A stretch of DNA of 64,000 bases from Hydrogenovibrio sp049975065 (GTDB lineage: Bacteria; Pseudomonadota; Gammaproteobacteria; Thiomicrospirales; Thiomicrospiraceae), in assembly GCA_049975065.1 (NCBI GenBank), contig JBNGDN010000002.1. The stretch is one strand, 5' to 3'. Below the pieces are notes generated by a model. The model made no database searches, was not told where the DNA came from, and saw only the letters and a list, made by a program, of their open reading frames with translations. Shown here in pieces: positions 1 to 7,885 of the stretch. The position numbers and the translations under genes are program-made. Position 1 is the stretch's first letter. Every line of letters begins with the position of its first letter.

Positions 1-815
1 TCCCAGTATTCACGGCCAACGGCTTCGAACATTTCAATGCTGACGATGTGGTCGTATTGTCCGGTTTCGTGACGGTAGTCTTGCAGCACTGGCTGCGCCA
101 GGTGGTCGAGCGACTGACGTGAGAGGCGCTCCTGGGCGTAGGCGTGCTGTTCGTGCGACAGCGTCAGGCCTTTGGCGTGCGCACCTTGGCGGGCGGCGGC
201 TTCCAGAAACCCGCCCCAGCCGCAACCGATTTCCAGCACTCGGTCGCCCGGTTGGATGGCAAGCTGGTCGAGAATGCGCTGGTATTTGCGGTGTTGGGTA
301 ATCGCCAGCGAATCGTTTTCATGGCGAAAAATCCCGCTGGAGTAGGTCATGGTTTCGTCCAGCCACAGGCGGTAAAAATCATTGCCGAGATCGTAGTGCG
401 CCGAGATATTGCGGCGGGCATTTTTCACCGAATTGTGGCGGCGGCGATGTTGCCACAGGTGCCACCACCCCAGCGGTTTTTGGCTGGCCAACAGGTGCGC
501 CAGAGATTCGCGGTTTTGGTGGGCAAAGGTCATCAGCTGATGCAGCGATGGGCTGTCGATGGTGTGCTCAATGTAGGCTTGGGTGACACCCAGCTCGCCT
601 TGGGTTTTCATCAGAAACCAGAAACGCAGCAGCGAGGTAATGGTCAGGTCGGCATGGCAGCCGCTTTCAGCCCCTTCGAAGCGGTAGGCTTCATTGCGAT
701 AGCGAATGGTGAGGCTGCCAAAGCGAATGCCGTCAAACGGCAGACGTTGAATGACTTTTTGCCACACAAAGTTTGGCAGCAGTTGTTCCAGCGGGTGAGT
801 GATTAATTTGAACAT
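1..815 (-). CDS. cfa: Cyclopropane-fatty-acyl-phospholipid synthase-type methyltransferase (C-terminus cut off)
   Basis: This gene runs off the left edge of the window, so only about the first 271 residues are visible. They include the family's N-terminal domain and the SAM-binding glycine motif EIGCGWGGF near residue 190, then MFEAVG. Family members methylate or cyclopropanate unsaturated acyl chains of membrane phospholipids. The ATG at 815 overlaps the last codons of the DUF1365 gene by 13 bp, so translation is probably coupled. In Rhodobacter and Vibrio this trio (FAD protein, DUF1365, Cfa-like) belongs to singlet-oxygen or light regulons, and a related R. sphaeroides enzyme takes part in furan fatty acid synthesis. 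The true product cannot be told from sequence. Confidence 0.9.
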   Translation of the reverse strand, partial: MFKLITHPLEQLLPNFVWQKVIQRLPFDGIRFGSLTIRYRNEAYRFEGAESGCHADLTITSLLRFWFLMKTQGELGVTQAYIEHTIDSPSLHQLMTFAHQNRESLAHLLASQKPLGWWHLWQHRRRHNSVKNARRNISAHYDLGNDFYRLWLDETMTYSSGIFRHENDSLAITQHRKYQRILDQLAIQPGDRVLEIGCGWGGFLEAAARQGAHAKGLTLSHEQHAYAQERLSRQSLDHLAQPVLQDYRHETGQYDHIVSIEMFEAVGREYW

Positions 816-1609
816 AGCGTCATCTCCGAATGGCTGTGTTGAATGTCGTTTAGATGTTTAGGAGTGCGGTGAAAACGGCCACCTTTTAGCCAGATTTTCA
901 GCGCCCACCAGTGAATCAGTCCCAGCACCTTGAGCGCGTGCAGCGGAAAGCGGCCAAAGGCTTTCAGCAGGTTGGCATCGGTCAAGCACTGACGCACCCC
1001 GCTTTGGGTGGCGATCAGGCGCGGCTGCTGTTGTTCGAATTGCTTAATCCACACGTGATAATGATCGTCCGGTGCCGACAGGCGGAATTCGTAATGGCTG
1101 TCCATGCCGAGAAAGGGCGAGACGTGAAAGCGTTTGTCGGCTTGGGTGTGCAGGCGCTTACCGTCGCGATTGAGCGGTTGCCCTGGCTGTGTTGGATGGG
1201 TCAAAACATAATGGTGCCATTGCCCAAAGGTGTTGCTGACTTCGCCGATGACGGCGATCAGGCGGTTTTCGGCATCGTAGGCGTACCAGAGCGCCAGCGG
1301 GTTAAAGGCCTTGCCGAGAATGCGCGGGGTGCAGACGATTTCCACCCGGTGCGGCGGCTGTGGCAGCCCGTATTGCGCCAGCAGATCGTTGACCCATTCC
1401 CGCCAGGCCTGGCCGTTTCGTGCGCCGAAGTCTTCGGTGCGCACACTGATGAGATTGAAACGGTTGAATGATAGCCAGCGGTGGTGGGCGGCTTCCGATT
1501 CAAAGGTGTCGATGTCGATTTTCAGCGCCATCACCGCGTATTTAAAACGATAAGTGACCTCGCCGAAACGCTGGTGCATGACCTGGCAGGCGTAAAGGGC
1601 ACTAGGCAT
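803..1609 (-). CDS. DUF1365 family protein
   Basis: This 268-residue protein has the typical DUF1365 pattern: an N-terminal MPSALYACQVMHQR, then FKYAVMALKIDID, CTPRILGKAFNPLALWYAYD and EVSNTFGQ. Its biochemical role is not established; the family nearly always sits between a COG2907 FAD oxidoreductase and a Cfa-like methyltransferase, as here. I start at the ATG at 1609, which overlaps the stop of the upstream FAD gene by 8 bp. The longer reading from 1639 would add ten unconserved residues. One copy of the CCAGGCCTGG palindrome (1403-1412) encodes QAW inside it. Confidence 0.9.
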   Translation of the reverse strand: MPSALYACQVMHQRFGEVTYRFKYAVMALKIDIDTFESEAAHHRWLSFNRFNLISVRTEDFGARNGQAWREWVNDLLAQYGLPQPPHRVEIVCTPRILGKAFNPLALWYAYDAENRLIAVIGEVSNTFGQWHHYVLTHPTQPGQPLNRDGKRLHTQADKRFHVSPFLGMDSHYEFRLSAPDDHYHVWIKQFEQQQPRLIATQSGVRQCLTDANLLKAFGRFPLHALKVLGLIHWWALKIWLKGGRFHRTPKHLNDIQHSHSEMTLCSN

Positions 1610-2993
1610 GACGCACCTCAGGTTGGATGTCGCGATCAATTTTGGCGGTTTCCACGTTGGGCGTCCAAGGCGGGGTTAAGCCGAAGCGTTCGGCCAGATT
1701 CACCGCGCTGCGCAGGCCGTCTTCATGGAAGCCGTAACCGGTGTAGGCACCGGCAAACCAGAGGTTGTGCAGGCCTTGCAGTTTGTCGAGCTGGCCTTGT
1801 GCCTGCATGGCGGCGCTGTCAAACACCGGATGGTCGTATTCGAAAATGGCATGGGTGAGCGTTTGAGCCGGTGGCTCAATCGGGTTGAGGGTGACAAAGA
1901 CATTCTGCTCGGTGGGCAGGGATTGCAGTTTGTTCATCCAGTAGGTGACCGCCACGCGGTTTTCCGCCACGTTTTTATCGCGCAGGTAATTCCAGGCCGC
2001 CCAAGTGAGGCGGCGTTTGGGCATGAGTTGACGGTCGCCGTGTAAATAGGCGGTGTTTTTTTGATACTGGAAGGCGCGTAAGGGGGCAAACTGATCCTTG
2101 AACTCGTCCGGCAGCAAGGCGTAGCTTTCATCGGCATGGCTGGCGAAAACAATGTGGTCGAAGCCGTCAAATCGCCCTTGCGGTGTGTCAATGGCGTAGC
2201 CGTCCGCCTCGCGGGTGATGTTTTCAACCGGGGCTTCGGTGAAGGCGCTGAGGCGCTTGTGGCGTTGGGCGTCTTCGAAAATCGCTTCGATGTAACGGTT
2301 GCTGCCGTTGTGAATGGTCTGCCATTGCGGACGGTCGTCGATGTTGAGCAATCCGTGGTTTTCAAAAAACTGCAGAAAGCTGTGGGCTGGGAATTTCAAC
2401 ATGGTGTCGGTCGGACACGACCAGATGGCGGCGGCCATTGGCAGCAAATAGTGGTGTATGAGGACGTCGCTGAAACCGTGTTGCGCCAGAAAATCTTCCA
2501 GCGTTAGACTGTAATCCTGCGGGATAACGCTGGCTTTGGCGGCGGCAAGAGTTTGCTTGGCGAGGCGATTGAAGCGCACAATGTCGGTGAGCATTTGCCA
2601 ATGGGTCGGCGAAAACAGGTTGCGACGCTGGGCGAACAGGGTGTTGAGGTTGTCGCCGGAATATTCCACTTCGCCTTGGTTGATGGACACGGCAAAGCTC
2701 ATTTCCGTTTTCAAGGTGTCGATCTTGAGGTAGCGCAGCATCTCGGTCAGCAAAGGGTAATTGGGTTCGTTGTACACGATGAAGCCGGTATCCACTGCCA
2801 CTGGCTTGCCTTCGCCGGTATCGAGGTTGACGGTGTGGGTGTGGCCGCCGAGATAGTCGTTTTTTTCCAGCAGCGTGACGTCGTGTTTTTGGCTGAGCAG
2901 CCAGGCGCTGGCCAAGCCACTGATGCCACTGCCGATGACGGCAATGCGGCTGTTGGGTGGGGGGGTGTCTAATTGGCGGGTGTGTGTGGTCAT
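1602..2993 (-). CDS. FAD-dependent oxidoreductase (COG2907, amine-oxidase fold)
   Basis: The product is 463 residues. A dinucleotide-binding motif GSGISG lies at residues 21-26, followed by LEKNDYLGGHTHT with the FAD-ribose-binding glutamate. The C-terminus has WFAGAYTGYGFHEDG, the usual FAD-closing segment. In R. sphaeroides a homologous flavoprotein acts with a Cfa-like methyltransferase in lipid modification and singlet-oxygen signalling; transfer of that role to this gene is inference. The ATG at 2993 is preferred; an open frame to 3401 exists but its extra 136 residues run through the divergent promoter and show no domain. It heads a minus-strand operon with DUF1365 and cfa. Confidence 0.9.
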   Translation of the reverse strand: MTTHTRQLDTPPPNSRIAVIGSGISGLASAWLLSQKHDVTLLEKNDYLGGHTHTVNLDTGEGKPVAVDTGFIVYNEPNYPLLTEMLRYLKIDTLKTEMSFAVSINQGEVEYSGDNLNTLFAQRRNLFSPTHWQMLTDIVRFNRLAKQTLAAAKASVIPQDYSLTLEDFLAQHGFSDVLIHHYLLPMAAAIWSCPTDTMLKFPAHSFLQFFENHGLLNIDDRPQWQTIHNGSNRYIEAIFEDAQRHKRLSAFTEAPVENITREADGYAIDTPQGRFDGFDHIVFASHADESYALLPDEFKDQFAPLRAFQYQKNTAYLHGDRQLMPKRRLTWAAWNYLRDKNVAENRVAVTYWMNKLQSLPTEQNVFVTLNPIEPPAQTLTHAIFEYDHPVFDSAAMQAQGQLDKLQGLHNLWFAGAYTGYGFHEDGLRSAVNLAERFGLTPPWTPNVETAKIDRDIQPEVRHA

Positions 2994-3038
2994 GTCTGTA
3001 AGCCTCTGTTTCCTTTGCGGGCAGGATGTTTGGTTAGT

Positions 3039-3079
3039 TTGTATAACTTGTTGGATATATTTATACATAGGTTGTACAA
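3039..3079. promoter_or_regulatory. Repeated TTGTATA/TTGTACA elements in divergent promoter region
   Basis: Within the 160-bp space between the divergent FAD-oxidoreductase and SDR genes lie TTGTATAA (3039-3046), its inverse TTATACA (3061-3067) and the palindrome TTGTACAA (3072-3079). Very similar elements occur upstream of the photolyase cluster (11024-11061). They resemble operators of MerR-family light regulators of the LitR/CarH class, but no such regulator gene is visible in the window, so the assignment is inference. Confidence 0.45.
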
Positions 3080-3153
3080 TAGATGCAAGTCTTATCGAAC
3101 ATTTCCTTGGAAAATGTTTTGGCCACATCGGCGATTGAGTCATGGAGAAGAGT

Positions 3154-4005
3154 ATGAATAACGTAAACCAAATCGGGCGGGGCAGATCGTCAACAATGAA
3201 ATCAACCGCGTCGCAACCAACCGTTATCTGGCTGGTCGGCGCTTCGTCCGGCATTGGCTTGTCGTTGGTAGAACGCTGGTTGAGCCAGGGATGCCGTGTG
3301 GTGGCTTCGGCGCGCACGGCGGAAACGAGCGAGCCTCTGGCCAGCTTGAAACAACGCTTTCCTGAGTCCTTGCAGTGCTTGAATTTGGATGTTACGGCCA
3401 CGGCGGACGAGGCGGCGTTGAAACACGCCGTTGACCAGGCCTGGGCATTTTTTGGTCGGGTGGATGTGTGGTTTTACAATGCCGGTGTTTATGTGCCCGG
3501 TGCGTGGGAGGCCATGACATGGGACGATTATCGGCAGATGACGCAGGTGAATTATCTGGGGTGTGTCGCACTGCAACTGGCGCTGCGCGATGTTTGGTTG
3601 GCGCAGGGGCGTCCACCCATGCGTTGGGTGTGGAATCTGAGCATTGCCAATCAGGTAGGGCTGCCCTATGGCGGTGGCTATTCTGCGCCCAAGGCGGCGT
3701 TGCTTAATTTGGCGGAGTCGCTGCAGCCCGAGCTGGCGCAAAAGGGCATTCGCTTGCAGGTGGTGAATCATGGGTTTGTGAAAACCCGTCTGACCGAGAA
3801 AAACGATTTTGCTATGCCGGGTCTGATGTCGGTGGAGGCGGCCGCCGAGCGCATTGCCGATTGGCTGGATAGGCCAACGTCGGGGTTTGAATTGCATTTC
3901 CCGAAAAAACTGACGTTATTTTTAAAAGTGCTTCGGTGTTTGCCGTCTGGGTTGCGGTTGGCAGTGACGCGCCGCCTGTTGCATCCAAGGGAGAGTGAAG
4001 GATGA
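3154..4005 (+). CDS. Short-chain dehydrogenase/reductase
   Basis: This is a classical SDR of about 283 residues. The cofactor motif GASSGIG is near residue 29, NAG near residue 110, the catalytic serine in NLSIANQ near residue 163, and the YxxxK motif as YSAPK near residues 176-180. It should use NAD(P)(H) to oxidise or reduce an unknown substrate. I chose the ATG at 3154 because GGAG sits 6-7 bases before it; an ATG at 3142 lacks a site. The last bases form an ATGA overlap with the next gene. The neighbours suggest a role in lipid modification or photo-oxidative stress. Confidence 0.88.
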   Translation: MNNVNQIGRGRSSTMKSTASQPTVIWLVGASSGIGLSLVERWLSQGCRVVASARTAETSEPLASLKQRFPESLQCLNLDVTATADEAALKHAVDQAWAFFGRVDVWFYNAGVYVPGAWEAMTWDDYRQMTQVNYLGCVALQLALRDVWLAQGRPPMRWVWNLSIANQVGLPYGGGYSAPKAALLNLAESLQPELAQKGIRLQVVNHGFVKTRLTEKNDFAMPGLMSVEAAAERIADWLDRPTSGFELHFPKKLTLFLKVLRCLPSGLRLAVTRRLLHPRESEG

Positions 4006-4547
4006 ATTCGTTGATCGAGACACAGAATTATAAACGGGCGTTACGTGCCTATATTGAGGCTTATGAAACGCTGACGCCCCTTTCCTTGCACACGCAACTG
4101 TTGCCATTGTTTGCGCGCGGTGCGTATTTTGAAGACCCGTTTAATCGGGTGTATGGCGTGGCGGCGATCGGACGGGTGTTCGAGCATATGTTTGACAGTG
4201 TGGAGAAGCCTCAATTTAAAGTGACTCATTCCGCGTTGAATCAGTCGCAAGTGGTGTCCGGTCATTTGCCGGTGGCCTTTTTGGAGTGGCAGTTTACCTT
4301 TAGCCGCGCCGGCGGGCAGGTGCATTGTATTGTCGGTACCTCTAAGGTGGTGTTTGATGCCAATGGCCTTGTGCTGTCGCACATTGATTTCTGGGATACG
4401 GGGCGTTATGTGTATCAGCAGGTGCCGGTTTTGCGCAGTGTCATCCGTTGGGTGAATCGCCGTTTGAAAGCGCCGCTGGATAAAAAAGTGGATAAAGAGA
4501 CAGGCAAAGAGCAAAACAAAAGTCCGCACCAAGGACAGGAAAGGTGA
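4002..4547 (+). CDS. NTF2-like (SnoaL-type) protein
   Basis: This 181-residue protein has the composition of a nuclear-transport-factor-2 fold: an N-terminal helix, LLPLFARGAYFEDPFNRVYG, then a strand-rich half ending with FDANGLVLSHIDFWDTGRYV. The fold serves as small enzymes or ligand-binding pockets; no specific activity can be assigned. It overlaps the SDR gene by ATGA and the transporter gene by one base, so the three are almost certainly one operon. The same SDR/NTF2-like/transporter order accompanies cfa-type genes in other proteobacteria. The lysine-rich tail (from about residue 160) is probably disordered. Confidence 0.75.
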   Translation: MNSLIETQNYKRALRAYIEAYETLTPLSLHTQLLPLFARGAYFEDPFNRVYGVAAIGRVFEHMFDSVEKPQFKVTHSALNQSQVVSGHLPVAFLEWQFTFSRAGGQVHCIVGTSKVVFDANGLVLSHIDFWDTGRYVYQQVPVLRSVIRWVNRRLKAPLDKKVDKETGKEQNKSPHQGQER

Positions 4548-5851
4548 TGTCGGAACGATACGCGCGTGGCGACAAACACCGGTTGCGGGTGGATTTGGCT
4601 TACGGTTGGCTGGGATGGCCGTTGGCGGTGCTGGGGTTGCCGTTTTATTTTTACATGCCCAATTATTGGTTTGAGCACTGGTCGGTGAGTCTCACGGCGA
4701 TTGGGACGGCGCTGTTTCTGACCCGTTTGGTGGATATGGTGACGGATCCGTTGGTGGGATTTTATTCAGATCGCTGGTTGCAGCGGATAGGGCGATTGCG
4801 GCAGATTCAGTTGGGCGCTTTGATCTTACTGGTGGGATTTTGGCCGTTGTTTTTTCCATTTGATGCTTGGTTTCAGTCCGAACCTTTCGGTTATCTGGTG
4901 GTGTGGAGTTTGTTGGCGTTTTTGGGTTGGACGTTGGTGGCGGTGCCATATCAGGCGCTGGTGTCGCAATTGACGCATCAAAAGGCGGCAAAAACCCGTT
5001 TGACCAGTTTTCGGGAAGGCTTTGGGTTGCTCGGGGTGATGTTGGCCTTGAGTCTGCCGGTGATGCTATCGGCTTCGCCCACGTCGCCGGAGGTGTTTGC
5101 ATGGTTGTATGGGCTTTTGGTGCTGGGGTTGGCGGTGGGGGTGTTTTGGCAGGCCTGGCAATTGTCGCCGGTGGTTCGCATGACAGAGCGGTTACGGCAC
5201 CAAGTGTCGCAACCCCCGGCACGCATCCATTTAAGCACCTTGTGGCGTCAGCACCCTTGGGTGTTTCGGATTATGCCGTCGTATTTTCTTAATAATCTGG
5301 CCAATGCGTTTCCGGCGACGCTGTTTATGTTCTTTGTCGGTTATGCGCTGGGGCTTGAAGACCAAGCGGGCGTTTTGCTGGCGGTGTTTTTTGTGTCTGG
5401 CCTGGCGGGTTTGCCGTTTTGGTTCTGGGTATCGAAAAAGGTTGGAAAAGCCCAGGCCTGGGCGTTTTCCATGGTGTTCTCGGCGGTCAGTTTCAGTGGT
5501 TTGATTTGGGTGGACACCGGCGACTACACCGGTTATTTACTGATTTGTATTTTAACCGGATGGAGCCTTGGGGCGGATTTGGCGCTGCCGTCTTCATTGC
5601 AGGTGGACTTGGTGCAGAAGTTGGAAGCCCAGTCGGTGGAAGCCGCGGGCACCCTGTTCGGTGTCTGGGGGTTATTGACCAAGTTGGCGATTGCGCTGTC
5701 CATTGGCATTGCCTTGCCATTATTGGATGCACTGGACCTGGAAGCGGGGTCGCCTGCGGCCGTTTCCGCACTATGGTGGTTGTATGCGGTGGTGCCGGTG
5801 GGGTTGAAAGGCTTGGCGGTGTGGTGGCTGTGGCGAAAAGGCCACCGCTGA
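4547..5851 (+). CDS. MFS transporter, sugar/cation-symporter-like
   Basis: A membrane protein of about 434 residues with roughly 12 hydrophobic segments. The N-terminal LAYGWLGWPLAVLGLPFYFY and the loop VDMVTDPLVGFYSDR are typical of the GPH (glycoside/cation) branch of the major facilitator superfamily. In cfa/SDR clusters such a protein is presumed to move a lipid or small molecule, but the substrate is unknown. The ATG at 4547 follows AGGACAGGAAAGG; the GTG three bases earlier is less likely. It carries one CCAGGCCTGG copy (5452-5461) and one near copy (5149-5158). Confidence 0.85.
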   Translation: MSERYARGDKHRLRVDLAYGWLGWPLAVLGLPFYFYMPNYWFEHWSVSLTAIGTALFLTRLVDMVTDPLVGFYSDRWLQRIGRLRQIQLGALILLVGFWPLFFPFDAWFQSEPFGYLVVWSLLAFLGWTLVAVPYQALVSQLTHQKAAKTRLTSFREGFGLLGVMLALSLPVMLSASPTSPEVFAWLYGLLVLGLAVGVFWQAWQLSPVVRMTERLRHQVSQPPARIHLSTLWRQHPWVFRIMPSYFLNNLANAFPATLFMFFVGYALGLEDQAGVLLAVFFVSGLAGLPFWFWVSKKVGKAQAWAFSMVFSAVSFSGLIWVDTGDYTGYLLICILTGWSLGADLALPSSLQVDLVQKLEAQSVEAAGTLFGVWGLLTKLAIALSIGIALPLLDALDLEAGSPAAVSALWWLYAVVPVGLKGLAVWWLWRKGHR

Positions 5852-5857
5852 GATTGA

Positions 5858-5867
5858 CCAGGCCTGG
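5858..5867. repeat. CCAGGCCTGG palindrome, intergenic copy
   Basis: An exact copy lies 7 bases past the transporter stop, in the space between two convergent genes. It belongs to the family of 27 copies described in the findings. Confidence 0.95.
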
Positions 5868-5917
5868 CGAATTCAATCAAACGCACCTTAACGCCGGCTC
5901 TTCAACCCAGAAATTCC

Positions 5918-6274
5918 TTAACCCAAATAGTGATCCAAAAACACGATGAGCAACAGCAATAGGCCGCTGGCCAACAGCGCTGGCCAGTAACGAAATTGCG
6001 ACCGGATCAAGGTTTGGCGGCGTTTGGTGGGAAACGGCAGCTCGCCTTTGTAAATGCGGACGGCCTTAATGAATTCCGCTTTCAACGTCGGGTTCAAGCC
6101 ATTGGCCACCTTGCGGGCGTCTTCCAGGGAAAAGTGCTTCGCCATCGCCTGCGCCAGCGAATTCAAGTCGCACTGCTTGAGCTCTTTTTGCAATGTTTCT
6201 TGTGGCAGATTCACCAGCCACTGAATGATGTCGTTATCCCGCTCGGTTTTAAATAAACGCTGACCCATCACCAT
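5918..6274 (-). CDS. Small protein with C-terminal membrane anchor, unrecognised
   Basis: I do not recognise this 118-residue protein. Residues 1-80 are helical and charged, with leucine-rich stretches such as WLVNLPQETLQKEL that faintly recall the helical repeats of FliG, though too weakly to name it. Residues 96-115 form one hydrophobic segment (LLASGLLLLLIVFLD), so it is probably tail-anchored with the helical part in the cytoplasm. AAAGG stands shortly before the ATG at 6274; the ATG at 6268 is an alternative start. It is convergent with the transporter gene and not obviously in an operon. Confidence 0.6.
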   Translation of the reverse strand: MVMGQRLFKTERDNDIIQWLVNLPQETLQKELKQCDLNSLAQAMAKHFSLEDARKVANGLNPTLKAEFIKAVRIYKGELPFPTKRRQTLIRSQFRYWPALLASGLLLLLIVFLDHYLG

Positions 6275-6447
6275 CGCCTTTTCGACAATTTTTGTAAGGA
6301 AATCGTAAGAAATTATTCTTAGTTAGACATTAACTTTAGCACAAAACGCCCTAGGGGTGGGGGACAGGAATGGGCAAATAATGCGAAAATGCGGCGTGAG
6401 TGACCGAATTCGTAACAGCGCAAAGGCTAGCGGCCTAATCAAAACCC

Positions 6448-6475
6448 TTGCACTCTTTATTTATGTAACTACAAT
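6448..6475 (+). promoter_or_regulatory. Sigma-70-like promoter of brnTA
   Basis: TTGCAC (6448-6453) and TACAAT (6470-6475) are separated by 16 bases. The -10 box ends only 6 bases before the brnT ATG, so the transcript would begin at or next to the start codon. A small palindrome TGTA-AC-TACA (6464-6473) overlaps the -10 box and could be the BrnA operator. Confidence 0.5.
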
Positions 6476-6481
6476 AAATCA

Positions 6482-6745
6482 ATGAATATTGAATACGACC
6501 ACAACAAAAATAAGAAGAACATTAAAGAGCGTGGTTTGTCGTTCGAACGGTTTTTACGGTTTGATCTAAGCACGGCAAAAGTCATTGAAGATACTCGTTA
6601 TCCATACCCTGAAAAACGGTATCAAGTGTATGGCGTGGTAGAGCAACGGCTTTATGTGGCCGTCATTACCCCAATTACAGGCGGAGTAAGGGTAATCAGT
6701 TTACGCAAGGCTAATAAGCGAGAGGTGAAAAAGTATGGCGAATAA
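6482..6745 (+). CDS. brnT: BrnT family toxin (RelE-fold ribonuclease)
   Basis: The 87-residue protein shows the BrnT pattern: N-terminal IEYDHNKNKKNIKERGLSF, a central VIEDTRYPYPEKRYQVYG, and the closing ISLRKANKREVKKYGE. BrnT proteins are RelE-like ribonucleases that stop translation until bound by BrnA. There is no Shine-Dalgarno sequence before the ATG, and the predicted -10 box is only 6 bases upstream, so the mRNA may be leaderless. The last codons overlap the brnA start by 11 bp, giving coupled synthesis of the antitoxin. Confidence 0.93.
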   Translation: MNIEYDHNKNKKNIKERGLSFERFLRFDLSTAKVIEDTRYPYPEKRYQVYGVVEQRLYVAVITPITGGVRVISLRKANKREVKKYGE

Positions 6746-7064
6746 AACGGTAGTGATGCCAACCGACAAAGAAGACAAGCAAGCCACACAGCACGGCCTA
6801 GAAGATGGCACTTTAATGGATGATTTAAATCTGCAGGCAATGCAAAACCTGAGTAATGTTTTGCCGGATTTGGTGAAAGCACAACAACAAGGCGAATTAA
6901 AAGCGCGTCCAGTGGGCAGACCAAAAACACTGAATCCAAAGCAAGCGGTCACGGTTCGTTATGACGCGGAAATCATCGAGTATTTCAAAAGCACCGGCAA
7001 AGGCTGGCAAACCCGAATGAATGACGCGCTTAATGAGTGGATGAAAGAACACGCAACACACTAA
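6735..7064 (+). CDS. brnA: BrnA family antitoxin
   Basis: At 109 residues, this is the DNA-binding antitoxin partner of BrnT. The ribbon-helix-helix segment is at the C-terminus: PKQAVTVRYDAEIIEYFKST then GKGWQTRMNDALNEWM, ending at the C-terminus. The N-terminal half is polar and probably flexible, wrapping the toxin. It starts inside brnT (SD GAGAGGTGAAAAAGT just before ATG 6735). The family represses its own promoter, consistent with the small palindrome over the -10 box. Confidence 0.93.
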   Translation: MANKTVVMPTDKEDKQATQHGLEDGTLMDDLNLQAMQNLSNVLPDLVKAQQQGELKARPVGRPKTLNPKQAVTVRYDAEIIEYFKSTGKGWQTRMNDALNEWMKEHATH

Positions 7065-7166
7065 ACAGTATAGGCATTGCCTTGTGCAGTTCACCCGAAA
7101 AAATGGCCTATCCAGCCGCCTGACAAGGCCACCTCATTTAACTTCCTTCACAGGAGGGAGTTGTCA

Positions 7167-7199
7167 ATGCTTGAATTCAATATGGGTGAAGTGGTGTGA
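7167..7199 (+). other. Ten-codon reading frame with strong ribosome-binding site
   Basis: An unusually good Shine-Dalgarno sequence (AGGAGGGAG, 7152-7160) precedes an ATG at 7167 whose frame stops after ten codons (MLEFNMGEVV). It could be a short leader peptide or the start of a gene truncated by a past insertion or deletion next to the brnTA pair. Nothing else gene-like is visible from 7065 to 7256. Confidence 0.25.
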
Positions 7200-7256
7200 A
7201 GAAAGGATGAAATAAAACAAAATACCGTATTGTTTGCAATATCGTAAATTTCAGGG

Positions 7257-7287
7257 AATAAAAAACCAAGAACATCAATGTCTTAGG
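7257..7287 (-). terminator. Probable terminator after tRNA-Leu(CAG)
   Basis: On the minus strand an imperfect hairpin (7266-7287, one bulge) is followed by a run of T residues (7257-7265), about 10 bases past the tRNA-Leu(CAG) CCA end. Confidence 0.5.
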
Positions 7288-7296
7288 GTTTAAATA

Positions 7297-7383
7297 TGGT
7301 GCGGATGGGGAGACTCGAACTCCCACGGGTTTAACCCCACAGAGACCTGAACCCTGCGCGTCTACCAATTTCGCCACATCCGC
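7297..7383 (-). tRNA. tRNA-Leu (anticodon CAG)
   Basis: A class II tRNA read on the minus strand. The acceptor arm pairs GCGGATG with CATCCGC, followed by A73 and an encoded CCA. The anticodon arm is CAGGG-TTCAGGT-CTCTG, giving CAG. There is a long variable arm and the T-arm motif GTTCGAGTC. Confidence 0.97.
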
Positions 7384-7403
7384 TTGATGTGTGTTTTTAA
7401 ATG

Positions 7404-7431
7404 AAAAAAGCCCGAGAGACAGGCTCGGGCT
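7404..7431 (-). terminator. Hairpin with T tract between two tRNA-Leu genes
   Basis: On the minus strand the 8-bp stem AGCCCGAG/CTCGGGCT (7410-7431) is followed by six T residues (7404-7409). It looks like an intrinsic terminator but stands only 20 bases before tRNA-Leu(CAG), which then lacks room for its own promoter. It may act as partial termination or as a processing signal. Confidence 0.7.
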
Positions 7432-7439
7432 TTAGAAGC

Positions 7440-7523
<84 letters not shown>

Positions 7524-7530
7524 GAAAATG

Positions 7531-7606
7531 TGGTGGCCACACCTGGAATCGAACCAGGGACACAAGGATTTTCAATCCTTTGCTCTACCAACTGAGCTAT
7601 GTGGCC
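7531..7606 (-). tRNA. tRNA-Phe (anticodon GAA)
   Basis: A 76-base tRNA on the minus strand with acceptor GGCCACA/TGTGGCC, encoded ACCA, and anticodon arm AAGGA-TTGAAAA-TCCTT (anticodon GAA). It is the first gene of the three-tRNA transcript and lies 7 bases before tRNA-Leu(UAG). Confidence 0.97.
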
Positions 7607-7623
7607 ATAAAATGAATTCGCGT

Positions 7624-7652
7624 ATTATAGGGAGCGGGTTTCGGGGTGTCAA
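7624..7652 (-). promoter_or_regulatory. Consensus sigma-70 promoter of the tRNA operon
   Basis: On the minus strand TTGACA (7647-7652) and TATAAT (7624-7629) are both perfect hexamers with a 17-base spacer, ending 17 bases before tRNA-Phe. The region upstream to 7885 shows a hairpin at 7819-7836 (GCCAAG/CTTGGC) but no gene. Confidence 0.9.
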
Positions 7653-7885
7653 ATTTTATTTTCAAATAAACCGAAAAAGTTGAACAAGACCGATTTCACG
7701 GTTCTTGAATTCAACCATTACACGAATACAGTCTGACAAATTCGGTACCAAATGTTCGGTGCTTTTGATAAAGTCTAATCCGATAATTTATTTTTGATTT
7801 TTCGATTCCTAAATTTGCGCCAAGATCCTGCTTGGCACTTAATTAGGGCGTTTTTCGGGGTAACTGTTCACAAGGAAATCACGCC

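Noticed and set aside
144..806. Long open frame on the plus strand (220 codons)
   Set aside because: It is the complement of the cfa-like gene, whose protein has clear family motifs; the plus-strand product shows none.
911..1471. Plus-strand open frame opposite DUF1365
   Set aside because: Shadow of the DUF1365 gene; no ribosome-binding site and no recognisable domain.
3202..3897. Minus-strand frame of 231 codons
   Set aside because: Lies entirely opposite the SDR gene, which has full catalytic motifs; composition is that of an antisense frame.
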